Shown: positions 18,722-26,659 of the stretch, in pieces
Layout: each line of letters starts with the position of its first letter
Position numbering within the stretch: position 1 is the first letter of the stretch
NCBI RefSeq assembly: GCF_002964665.1
Contig: NZ_PQBZ01000002.1
Coordinates: 1-64,000 of the forward strand
Source: Pseudoalteromonas sp. T1lg23B
GTDB taxonomy: Bacteria; Pseudomonadota; Gammaproteobacteria; Enterobacterales; Alteromonadaceae
Reading direction: 5' to 3'
Length of the DNA stretch: 64,000 nt
The notes under the pieces: generated by a model
The model's database searches: none
Seen by the model: the letters and a program-made list of their open reading frames with translations, nothing else
Told to the model about the DNA's origin: nothing
Position numbers and translations under genes: made by a program

Positions 18722-19696
18722 TCAGGTAAATAACACTTCGCTAATTTTGATACATCGCCGTCGTTTATATTGTTGTCGCGCGCAGTACTCGTCAAGATTA
18801 TGTGTTTTACCGACTGCGCCATGAAACACCCTCTCAAATTGCGTGGTGAGTTTTATCCAGTTGTGGGCTTGAATGCTTAATCGTTGCAGGATGGGCGTTT
18901 CGTGTTGCGCTATGTAGCCACGTTTGTCTGTGCGAATACATTTACCCGTGAGTTCAACAAGCTCTAAATAAGACTTAAGTTCGAATGGTAAACCCTTTGG
19001 CATATGTTTTCTGGGGCTGCCCACAAAGCGTGCAAGCTGTTTTGGTTGTTTACCTGCTTTAGTATGTTCACAGCGCAGTTTTATGCTGGTATGGGCTGAC
19101 CCTTCGGGTGTTTTTGCTATCTTTGCTCGAACAGGGTTTAAATCTACATAAGCCATACAGGCCATCAAAGCCGCTTCATCTAATAGCGCTTGGCTTTTAA
19201 ACCGCCCTTCCCAAAAATGACCCGTGCACTTATCTTCTTTATTCGCCCTACGAGCGATGTTTTCATTAAGGACACGCATAAACCAACTGATGCTTGAGAG
19301 TCTATTCCGATACTCTTTTATCTCTTTGTCTAAAAGGAGGCGCTGACCTTCATCTAAGCGTTCTCCATTTAAGTACATGAGCGTAAGCTTTGAGCCTTTA
19401 AACATCTTGTGCCAGCGTAGTAACATTGCTTTATCACTCAACCTCTGAGCTTTTTTAGCATCTACATACAGCACTACATGGGTGTGATTACTCATGACCG
19501 CATAGGCACACACATCGATGCAAAACACCTTCGCTAAGAACAGCAGGCGCTGCTCTACCCAGCCGCGACGATGCTCGTACGATTTGCCCGTGAGTTTATC
19601 TTCACCGCACAAAAATGCTCGACGAACACAGCGTGACACACAGTGATAATAAGGCGTATCCGACAAACTGATTTGCCGTTTCCTTGCTAATCCCAT
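18722..19696 (-). CDS. REP-associated tyrosine transposase (RAYT, IS200/Y1 family)
   Basis: A 324-residue Y1-type HUH transposase. The HUH motif is in MSNHTHVVLYV (about residues 68-78). The active-site Tyr helix is AYVDLNPVRAK (about 205-215), preceded by GHFWEGRFKSQALLDE, both typical of RAYTs. RAYTs process REP-like DNA hairpins as single strands and are usually single-copy chromosomal genes flanked by their repeats, as here. The start ATG (MGLARKRQ) has a strong AAGGAG site, and that site plus the first codons are duplicated upstream at 19830-19950. The C-terminal extension (about 225-324) is a common family variant. Confidence 0.93.
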   Translation of the reverse strand: MGLARKRQISLSDTPYYHCVSRCVRRAFLCGEDKLTGKSYEHRRGWVEQRLLFLAKVFCIDVCAYAVMSNHTHVVLYVDAKKAQRLSDKAMLLRWHKMFKGSKLTLMYLNGERLDEGQRLLLDKEIKEYRNRLSSISWFMRVLNENIARRANKEDKCTGHFWEGRFKSQALLDEAALMACMAYVDLNPVRAKIAKTPEGSAHTSIKLRCEHTKAGKQPKQLARFVGSPRKHMPKGLPFELKSYLELVELTGKCIRTDKRGYIAQHETPILQRLSIQAHNWIKLTTQFERVFHGAVGKTHNLDEYCARQQYKRRRCIKISEVLFT

Positions 19697-19950
19697 CGTT
19701 CACTCCTTGAACTTAGAATTGAGTTGATTTTGAAGTATTAAAAGCTTAGGCAAAGCACTCAAGGTTTCAAGTTTGAGTGACTGTCCATATTAAGGTATTT
19801 GTCCATATTAAGGTATTTATATTAAGGTATTTCCTTGCTAATCCCATCGTTCACTCCTTGAACTTAGAATTGGTTTGATTTTGAAGAATTAAAAGCTTAG
19901 ACAAGGCACTCAAGGTTTCAAGTTTGAGTGACTGTCCATATTAAGGTATT
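19679..19950. repeat. 121-bp direct duplication carrying the RAYT start
   Basis: The segments 19679-19799 and 19830-19950 are direct copies, offset by 151 bp, with five mismatches. Each contains the minus-strand start of the transposase (ribosome-binding site, ATG and first six codons) and then its upstream leader. Each also has a hairpin cactcaa / ttgagtg, then gtgactgtccatattaaggt. Reading from the second ATG (19847) gives a 26-codon frame ending at 19767. Confidence 0.9.
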
Positions 19951-20013
19951 AAGGTATTAAGGTAGTCCATATTAAGGTATTAAGGTACATGAGTGACTGT
20001 CCATATTAAGGTA
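19776..20013. repeat. REP-like array of gtgactgtcc and attaaggt units
   Basis: Head-to-tail copies of gtccatattaaggtattt, shorter attaaggt iterations (19939-19988) and three occurrences of gagtgactgtccatattaagg (19776, 19926 and 19990 regions) form a nested array upstream of the RAYT gene. The same gtgactgtcc decamer is present in inverted orientation at 18491-18500, so repeats flank the transposase on both sides. Confidence 0.8.
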
Positions 20014-20107
20014 CGTTGGAAGGCATTGTTTGGTACTCCTAATGTCGGTGTAGGAGGCGGTTGGAGCGAGTAAGCAGCAGCCATCTATTTAACATTTTCA
20101 AAAAGCG

Positions 20108-20140
20108 GGCAGGCATCGATATTTGATATGCCTGCCTTTT
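20108..20140 (+). terminator. Hairpin with T-run just upstream of the zinc-ribbon gene
   Basis: Perfect 9-bp arms ggcaggcat (20108-20116) and atgcctgcc (20128-20136) followed by tttt. It looks like an intrinsic terminator, yet it sits 16 bases before the start of the next gene. It may insulate that gene from the repeat region or act as an attenuator. Confidence 0.7.
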
Positions 20141-20155
20141 ATGAGAGACAAGACG

Positions 20156-20479
20156 ATGACTAATAAAAAACTTGAACGTTCGAGACGGTGTCCGGCTTGC
20201 GGGTGGAAGTTCCCGATATCTAAAGTTAGTGCTCCAATAGACAGAGTTGATGGTAAAACATTCAACTGTCCAGATTGCAAAACTGCGTTGGTATATCGAA
20301 CAGAGTCTGGGCCGATGTACCGTATTTTCACTCTAATGACCATTCCAGCTGTCACCTTAATGTTTTTATATAGAGATAGCGCTTTATTAGAAACAATAGG
20401 AGCATTTGTTATATTGCCACTGGCTATTATTGCCGCTGTTATATGGCGTCGCAGTGAGTTTATCGAACTTGTGAAATGA
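20156..20479 (+). CDS. Zinc-ribbon membrane protein of unknown function
   Basis: About 107 residues. The N-terminus has two Cys pairs (RRCPACGWKFP and FNCPDCKTAL) that form a likely zinc ribbon. Two membrane segments follow (IFTLMTIPAVTLMFLY and IGAFVILPLAIIAAVIW). I chose ATG 20156 (MTNKKLERS), with gaga upstream. The in-frame ATG at 20141 lies directly after the T-run of the hairpin, and a TTG at 20123 lies within that hairpin. The function is unknown, and the gene stands alone between the repeat array and a terminator. Confidence 0.7.
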   Translation: MTNKKLERSRRCPACGWKFPISKVSAPIDRVDGKTFNCPDCKTALVYRTESGPMYRIFTLMTIPAVTLMFLYRDSALLETIGAFVILPLAIIAAVIWRRSEFIELVK

Positions 20480-20509
20480 CAGACAGAGAGTCTCAATCAC
20501 TTCGTATAA

Positions 20510-20551
20510 ATGGCACTCTGAGCTCCAAAAAGGAATGAAGAGTGCCATATT
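20510..20551. terminator. Hairpin between convergent genes
   Basis: Perfect 10-bp arms atggcactct (20510-20519) and agagtgccat (20539-20548) followed by attt. It lies between the zinc-ribbon gene and the convergent phospholipase gene, and may serve both. Confidence 0.65.
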
Positions 20552-20585
20552 TGGTGAGCATTATGGTCATGGCCTTACTGTTACG

Positions 20586-21641
20586 CTAAAAATTCAACGC
20601 AAGTCCCACTCTTAGGTAATGGGCTTTTTCGGAGTACTTATACAGCTCTTCTAGGTAACCGGCATGGTACGAAAAAATAATGGGTAGCTGAACTTCACTG
20701 GTTACGTGTAGGTGTGAGGTAAAACTCAAATCAAAGGTGTTATTCGTACCCATGTCGCCGCCCCAAATTTCTCCCGAGCGATATCTTAGTGATAGCGTAC
20801 TTGGGCCACCCAATAGCTTAAATATTCTGTCCTCAATTGAAAATTGGCTGACAAAAGTAATGTCGGTGCCTTGGTAATCTTCTAGTTGGTCGAGTCGTTT
20901 GGTGACATCCCAAAACACCTCATCTTCAGGATCGCCTAGTACCTTTCTAAACTTTAGATGAATGTCAAAGCAAGAGAGCTTTGAGTGGCAATCTTGATAC
21001 GCTACATTGTTTAAGTTGACACGATATACACCGCCGACTGCTAAAAAATCACTGCCACGACTAACCGTTTCTGTTGCCATTTGTAGGTAATAATAGTTGT
21101 CTATGTCTGGGTGATCCTGTGCATATTCAGCTTTATTGTCTCTGGCAATGCTCAGTAAGGTCGGCAGAGAGTCGGTTGTTTGTCCGTTAGATTCGTGTTC
21201 TAACGATAGGCGCCACTCTATAACACCATCACGTTTAACGGTGCCCCACGCTAGTTGTAGCCCAGGGTTGTAGCGCCGACCCACAACGGGTCCTGAGTTG
21301 CGAGTGCCGAGATAAAAATCAAACTCTCCCGAGAAAGAGAAGGCCGCATTCCAGTCGAAGTCGCCTTCTTTTTCGAAGTTCATATCTCTGCCAAAAACAT
21401 ATTTAAAACTGTATTGCACATCCAAAGCACCATCTAAATCATTGCCCCGACCATAGTCTACGTATATTTCGGTTCCCTCAAAGGGCTGAATATTTCTGAA
21501 AAACGACTCCTGTGGGGGAGATTGTTCATCCTTTTCCTTATGTCGTTTCTCAGGCAGGCTCCCTGAAAGCTGGGGGGCGGCGGTACACACGTTACTTAAG
21601 AGTAACAAGCAAAATAGGGGGTATAGTAAATAGCGGTGCAT
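20586..21641 (-). CDS. Outer-membrane phospholipase A-like protein (PldA family)
   Basis: A 351-residue protein with a signal peptide (YLLYPLFCLLLLSNVCTA) followed by an amphipathic beta-barrel. The PldA active-site motif is present as LEHESNGQ, giving the His and Ser of the family H-x-S-N-G site, and a later SRGSDFL matches the family's second conserved block. PldA enzymes hydrolyse misplaced phospholipids in the outer leaflet when they dimerise with calcium. The final residues LRVGLALNF end in Phe, as expected for Bam-inserted barrels. I start at ATG 21641 (MHRYLL) because AAAGGA lies seven bases upstream. An ATG nine bases earlier overlaps that site. Confidence 0.85.
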   Translation of the reverse strand: MHRYLLYPLFCLLLLSNVCTAAPQLSGSLPEKRHKEKDEQSPPQESFFRNIQPFEGTEIYVDYGRGNDLDGALDVQYSFKYVFGRDMNFEKEGDFDWNAAFSFSGEFDFYLGTRNSGPVVGRRYNPGLQLAWGTVKRDGVIEWRLSLEHESNGQTTDSLPTLLSIARDNKAEYAQDHPDIDNYYYLQMATETVSRGSDFLAVGGVYRVNLNNVAYQDCHSKLSCFDIHLKFRKVLGDPEDEVFWDVTKRLDQLEDYQGTDITFVSQFSIEDRIFKLLGGPSTLSLRYRSGEIWGGDMGTNNTFDLSFTSHLHVTSEVQLPIIFSYHAGYLEELYKYSEKAHYLRVGLALNF

Positions 21642-21884
21642 TATATACATTCCTTTGATTGTGGTTGATATGAGTTAGAAAATCATAGTTAACAATAAGT
21701 TAAGCATAAAATAAAAAAGCTGTTTGATTTTTGCGCGAATTTATAGGGGTGAAGTATTCTTTAGATGAAAAACGCGTGCTTATCGCAATAATCACTTTAT
21801 TAACTAGATGTTTGGGTTATAGTAATGTTTTGTTAACCAAAGTATTGCTGTTGCTTTATTGGTTGTGCGGCAAGTGTTAAATCC

Positions 21885-22874
21885 ATGATAAAACAAAAAC
21901 AAGTAAAGCTGGCTATGTTAGCTGTGCTGGGCCTCGCGTTTAACGCAGTGGCTCAAATAAAAATTGCGGTAGTGGGTAAAACTAAAAACGATACGTTTTA
22001 TGAGCAGTCTTTTCATGGCTGTCAGGCGTTTGCCAAACAACATAAAAACCTGACATGTATTTATGAAGGCGCAGATGATTATCAAGATGTGCGCACTCAG
22101 GTTTTAATCGTAAAAGAACTGGTTGAGCAAGAGATTGACGGTTTATTGATTTCCACTACCGACTCAACTTATTTGGTTGAAGGCGCGCTCAAAGAAGCCA
22201 AAGAAAAGGGCATCCCAGTGATCACCTTTGACTCTGATTTATTGACTCAGCATCACGCATATCGACTGGCCTATGTCGGCACCAATAACTTTGACTTTGG
22301 TAAAGCATTGGCAGAGGTGGCCAAAAAATATAAAACAGAGCCATTGCAAGCGGTGTGTATTCAATCGGGTCATCAAACAACTCCTAACCTAAATGAGCGT
22401 ATTCGTGGTGTAAGGCATGCGCTATTTGGCAATGATCAGCAGCGGCTATCAGCCACTCATGGGTGGCGTGAATATGAGCGTTGCCCACTTTATACCATGG
22501 GGCGCAGAGAGGATGCGTTGAGCCAGTTACTCAATATTATTAAACAGCCTAAACCTCCTATATTTCTGGCGGTGGCGGGGTTTGCACAGTTCAACAGCGA
22601 TTATATTGAAGCACTGACACCGTTCAAAGAGCAGATAGCCAATGGCACATTGACCATCGTGTCTGCTGATACAGAAAATGTGCAATTACAGGCCTTAGCG
22701 AAAGGGTTGTCCACCGAAAATATTGGTCAAAACCCATTTGCAATGGGAAAACTGGGCGCGAGTTTACTTTTTGACGTGATCACAAAAGCAAAAGCGCCGA
22801 GTCAGTCTCAATATTTTCTAGATTATCATTATTGCCACCAGGCTAATGCGACAACCTGTACCACAAATCATTGA
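21885..22874 (+). CDS. Periplasmic sugar-binding-like protein (Peripla_BP_4 / TorT-like)
   Basis: A 329-residue periplasmic binding protein. The signal peptide ends at FNAVA-Q. The mature part opens IKIAVVGKTKNDTFYEQSF and contains DGLLISTTDS, GIPVITFDSD and ENIGQNPFAMGKLGASLLFD, the usual strand and helix pattern of ribose-binding-type proteins. No ABC transporter genes accompany it. Instead a CHASE1-domain hybrid kinase follows after 160 bp, so it more likely presents a ligand to a sensor kinase, as TorT or LuxP do. Confidence 0.85.
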   Translation: MIKQKQVKLAMLAVLGLAFNAVAQIKIAVVGKTKNDTFYEQSFHGCQAFAKQHKNLTCIYEGADDYQDVRTQVLIVKELVEQEIDGLLISTTDSTYLVEGALKEAKEKGIPVITFDSDLLTQHHAYRLAYVGTNNFDFGKALAEVAKKYKTEPLQAVCIQSGHQTTPNLNERIRGVRHALFGNDQQRLSATHGWREYERCPLYTMGRREDALSQLLNIIKQPKPPIFLAVAGFAQFNSDYIEALTPFKEQIANGTLTIVSADTENVQLQALAKGLSTENIGQNPFAMGKLGASLLFDVITKAKAPSQSQYFLDYHYCHQANATTCTTNH

Positions 22875-23034
22875 TGGGCATTTTTGCTTGTGCTGATACT
22901 TAAGTGTGAAGCTCTAGGTGTGTAGTCAGTGATTTGGTTTGGCATTGTGATATGTTGATTCTATACTCAATCTAATTTCGACCAGTCTTTCGATAAGCAA
23001 ATGCCACAGTGTGGCTCACAGAGAAATCATCAAG

Positions 23035-25743
23035 ATGGAAAACGCCGTTAAGCAAGCCGCAGGAGAGCCTGTCTCACTATTTAAGGTGATGATTTTACCC
23101 ATCTTAATCATGATAATTGGACTGTTTTACGGCAAGGTACAGTTTGAGGAGCAACAGTCTTTACGCCAGCAAAAAATACATCAGGCGTTACATCTTCGGC
23201 TAGAGCAAATTACCGAGGGTGTTCAGCAGCGCGTTGCATTATATCAATACGGTATTATTGGTTTGAGGGGCGCGGTTTCAGCAACGGGAGAGAACAAGTT
23301 TGATTACGCTGCGATGCAGCGTTACATGAGTGCTAGAGATTTCACCAGAGAGTTTCCAGGAGCTAGAGGGATTGGTGTAATTCGTTTAGTGGAGCCGCAT
23401 GAACAAGCTGAGTTTGTCGAGCAAGCAAAGCAACAACGGCCAGACAAATCCTTCCAAGTCAAACAGCTTACCCCTCATAATAAAAACCGTTTTATCATTC
23501 AATTTATTGAACCAGAGCGACGCAATGCCAGTGCCGTAGGTTTGGATATTGGTTCGGAGTCGATGCGTCGGCGAGCTGCTTTAGAGGCTGCGATGAGTGA
23601 TGAACCTCGATTAACAGCGCCCATCACTTTGGTTCAAGCCAATAATAAAGCGCAGCAGGGCTTTTTGATTTTAATGGCGATATATCGCTCAGATGTGTCA
23701 TTCAAAGCAAGTGAGCGATTGAAGCATGTTGTGGGATGGAGTTATGCGCCAATTTTAATTGATGAAATTCTCTCGTCCATGCGTTCGTTAAGTGACGATA
23801 TTGTCATGCACATTGCCGATGTGACGCCAGATGACGGCATTGTTTTTTTCACTCACGGGGATAATAACCATCAACTGAGTGAGTATAGCCAGAACAAGCG
23901 TTTGGCATTGTTTGGTCGCCAATGGCAAGTGTCTCTAAGTGCAACACCTGCGTTTATTTACGGGCTTGAGTTAAAACGCCCGCTACAATCCGCTATTTGG
24001 GTGATTGGCTTGTCATTCTTGTTGGCTATTCTGGCGTTTAGTATTCAATCGGTGTTACTCAAAAAACGTCAGCTTAAACAACAGCGTTTGGAAGCGGCAA
24101 AGGCCAAAGGCGTCGCGCTGGAACAAGCCAATATTCATTTAGAGCAAGAGGTTGCACTGCGCACTAAGCAGGCCAGTGAAATTAATATGCTTCAACAAAG
24201 TATTTTAACCTCAGCCAGCTATGCCATTATCGCCACCGACGAGCAAGGCGTTATTACCTTGTTTAACCCAGCAGCCGAGCGGCTATTAGGCTATCAGGCG
24301 AGTGAGCTCGTGGGTCAGGCGAGCCCTGCGGTATTTCATTTGGAAAGTGAGGTTATAGAGCATGGCCGCGTGCTCAGCAAAGAGTTGGGGGTGGACATTG
24401 CTCCTGGCTTTGAGTGCTTTGTTGCCAAAGCTAGAACGGGAGTGATTGATACCAACCGCTGGACCTATATCACCAAGCGTGGTGAGCATATTCAAGTTAG
24501 GTTGAGTATTACCGCTTTGACCGATGAACAGCAGCAAGTGTTTGGATTTTTAGGCATTGCTTATGATTTGACGGAACAACTGAATCACGAGCGAGCGCTT
24601 TCTGAAGCCAAAGAACTCGCGGAGCAAGCCACTAATGCAAAATCTGAGTTTTTGGCAAACATGAGCCATGAGATCAGAACTCCCATGAACGGGCTGTACG
24701 GTACGTTACAGTTATTAAAAGCAGAGCCTTTGCGTGCTCAGGGACAAGAACTGCTAGAAAAAGGAATTTATTCAGTTAAAGCATTGCGCACTATCATTAA
24801 TGATATTTTAGATTTTTCCAAGATAGAAGCTGGCAAGCTGACGCTCGAAGAGCAGCCATTTAGCCTTATGCGGCTAGTTGAAAACCTTAAATCCGAGTTA
24901 TCGGTGACCGCAGTTGCAAAGGGTATTAGTATAAGATTTGATATCGATGTGCTGAGCGATTATTGGTTGGGTGATGAGGTGCGTGTACGCCAGATTTTGC
25001 TAAACCTTGTATCTAATGCGATTAAATTTACCTCCGAAGGACAAGTTGAGGTATTGATCCGTGAGTTGCCACAAAGCGAACATTTGGTATTTCATGTCAT
25101 AGACAGTGGCATTGGCATGAATGAGGCAGAGAAAAGCCGTCTGTTCCAACGGTTTGAACAGGCCGATAAATCAACCACTCGTAAATATGGCGGCACGGGC
25201 CTAGGGTTGGCGATTACTCACTCTTTGGTGAGCATGATGCATGGTAGCATTGATGTGCAAAGCGAACCAAACAAGGGCAGTGTATTTAATGTCACTCTAC
25301 CTTTGCAAAAATCACATCAAAAGCCAGCCACAGCGCCTTTAGAGATGCCCATTTTAGACCTAGCAGGTGTTGATATACTGGTAGCCGAAGATAACGATAT
25401 TAATCAGGTTGTTGTGAAAGCCATGTTAGCTTCAACCAAAGCGCGGGTCACGTTGGTCAATAATGGTCTTGAAGCGGTCGAAGCGGTTAAAGCACACACA
25501 CCAAGTCTGATCCTAATGGATATTCAAATGCCACACATGGATGGTGTTGAAGCTTGCAAGCAGATCAAGCAATTAGCCCCTGAGTTACCGATTATTGCGC
25601 TTACAGCCAATGCCTATGAAGAAGATAAGCGCTTATATGAACAGGTGGGTTTTGATGGTTATGTGGCAAAACCCGTGGAACAAAATGAGTTGTTGTTTCA
25701 AGTCGGTGAGCTGTTGGCAAGACGTGATGGCAAAGCGAGCTGA
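23035..25743 (+). CDS. CHASE1-PAS hybrid sensor histidine kinase with receiver
   Basis: An inner-membrane hybrid kinase of about 902 residues. The order is: membrane segment (VMILPILIMIIGLFYGK); periplasmic CHASE1 domain (VALYQYGIIGLRGAV to FLILMAIYR); second membrane segment (WVIGLSFLLAILAFSI); PAS domain (ILTSASYAIIATDEQGVIT); HisKA with FLANMSHEIRTPMNG; HATPase with GGTGLGLAITHSL; and a C-terminal receiver (VAEDNDIN, LMDIQMPHMDG, VAKPVEQ). I start at ATG 23035; GTG 23011 is also in frame. The adjacent periplasmic binding protein may be its ligand sensor. No Hpt protein or output regulator is adjacent. Confidence 0.92.
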   Translation: MENAVKQAAGEPVSLFKVMILPILIMIIGLFYGKVQFEEQQSLRQQKIHQALHLRLEQITEGVQQRVALYQYGIIGLRGAVSATGENKFDYAAMQRYMSARDFTREFPGARGIGVIRLVEPHEQAEFVEQAKQQRPDKSFQVKQLTPHNKNRFIIQFIEPERRNASAVGLDIGSESMRRRAALEAAMSDEPRLTAPITLVQANNKAQQGFLILMAIYRSDVSFKASERLKHVVGWSYAPILIDEILSSMRSLSDDIVMHIADVTPDDGIVFFTHGDNNHQLSEYSQNKRLALFGRQWQVSLSATPAFIYGLELKRPLQSAIWVIGLSFLLAILAFSIQSVLLKKRQLKQQRLEAAKAKGVALEQANIHLEQEVALRTKQASEINMLQQSILTSASYAIIATDEQGVITLFNPAAERLLGYQASELVGQASPAVFHLESEVIEHGRVLSKELGVDIAPGFECFVAKARTGVIDTNRWTYITKRGEHIQVRLSITALTDEQQQVFGFLGIAYDLTEQLNHERALSEAKELAEQATNAKSEFLANMSHEIRTPMNGLYGTLQLLKAEPLRAQGQELLEKGIYSVKALRTIINDILDFSKIEAGKLTLEEQPFSLMRLVENLKSELSVTAVAKGISIRFDIDVLSDYWLGDEVRVRQILLNLVSNAIKFTSEGQVEVLIRELPQSEHLVFHVIDSGIGMNEAEKSRLFQRFEQADKSTTRKYGGTGLGLAITHSLVSMMHGSIDVQSEPNKGSVFNVTLPLQKSHQKPATAPLEMPILDLAGVDILVAEDNDINQVVVKAMLASTKARVTLVNNGLEAVEAVKAHTPSLILMDIQMPHMDGVEACKQIKQLAPELPIIALTANAYEEDKRLYEQVGFDGYVAKPVEQNELLFQVGELLARRDGKAS

Positions 25744-26277
25744 ATGCCTTAGATGCTGCTAAAGCCTAATACGCAGCAACTACATGTGTACTTAGGCTGA
25801 TTTATTATCTTATTTCCAAGTACTTAAGGTGCTTTTTTAAGGTGAAAAGTGGTATGGTGCCTGCGTATTTCACATTGACATATTTTTATATGTTAATTAA
25901 CATTTCTGTGATTTATCAGTCGGTACAGCGTGCCTGCTAGCACCAAAGTGGGGCAAGTCATGATATTTATCCTATGGATGTTCAATGTGGCTAGTGATCA
26001 TAGCCCTACCGTGTGAAATATTACTGATAATATAAACAGCGCTTGTATAGAAACTCGAATGTTCATATTTTTTCGAGGTAAATACATTGGGTTTATACAA
26101 AGAACTACAAATGCAAACCCATATTCACTCGTGTCGTTTTTAGGCTGTGAAAACAATTGTGCCACGCAATGTGTAGTTGCTAATACACTGCACCCGCATG
26201 CATGACAGGGTTTTTAGATAACCCAACAGGCTTAATGACGTATCGCACCATTTTATCTATGTGGAGGAAGCAACAGG
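25744..26277. other. Long noncoding stretch (534 bp)
   Basis: I find no credible gene on either strand. Just after the kinase a hairpin with arms agcctaa (25763-25769) and ttaggct (25792-25798) is followed by T-rich sequence and may terminate it. A 10-base inverted repeat pairs agcaactaca (25774-25783) with tgtagttgct (26172-26181), about 390 bp apart. I recognise no riboswitch, tmRNA, 6S RNA or tRNA in it. A good ribosome-binding site (gaggaag) sits at the end for the next gene. Confidence 0.5.
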
Positions 26278-26625
26278 ATGCAACCCATACTAATTTTTAT
26301 TGTGTTAATGATGATTGCCATGGCATTAGCTGTGGGCATGATTGTGCAAGGACATGGCTGCAATCGTGCTGAGTTTTGGCTTCGAAGTTTCTTTATCAAG
26401 GGAGAGCCTGAGGAGCAAGTGCCTGAAAAAATTCAAAATACAGCTTATTACCTAATGCTTGAACTAGGCGATTTATTGGAAGGTGATAAGGACATGGATC
26501 AATATTACGGCGTTAAAACGGTATTTAATCAAGTGAGTGCGCTACGGGCAGAAACTTTAGCTCACGGTACTAAGGTGCCACTTCGCCCTGATGAAGCACC
26601 TAGTTATTTAAAAGTTGTTAAATAG
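26278..26625 (+). CDS. Small membrane-anchored protein of unknown function
   Basis: 115 residues. One N-terminal membrane segment (ILIFIVLMMIAMALAVGMIV) is followed by a cytoplasmic or periplasmic soluble part with FWLRSFFIKGEPEEQVPEK and YYLMLELGDLLEGDKDMDQYYG. The gaggaag site upstream makes translation credible. I do not recognise the family. It converges on the REC-REC-kinase gene, 34 bp away. Confidence 0.65.
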   Translation: MQPILIFIVLMMIAMALAVGMIVQGHGCNRAEFWLRSFFIKGEPEEQVPEKIQNTAYYLMLELGDLLEGDKDMDQYYGVKTVFNQVSALRAETLAHGTKVPLRPDEAPSYLKVVK

Positions 26626-26659
26626 CGACCTACTGAGCCATCAAAGGCTGGTTGAGTGG

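Noticed and set aside
25744..26277. tmRNA, 6S RNA, Spot 42 or riboswitch
   Set aside because: None of the conserved core sequences of these RNAs is present on reading either strand.
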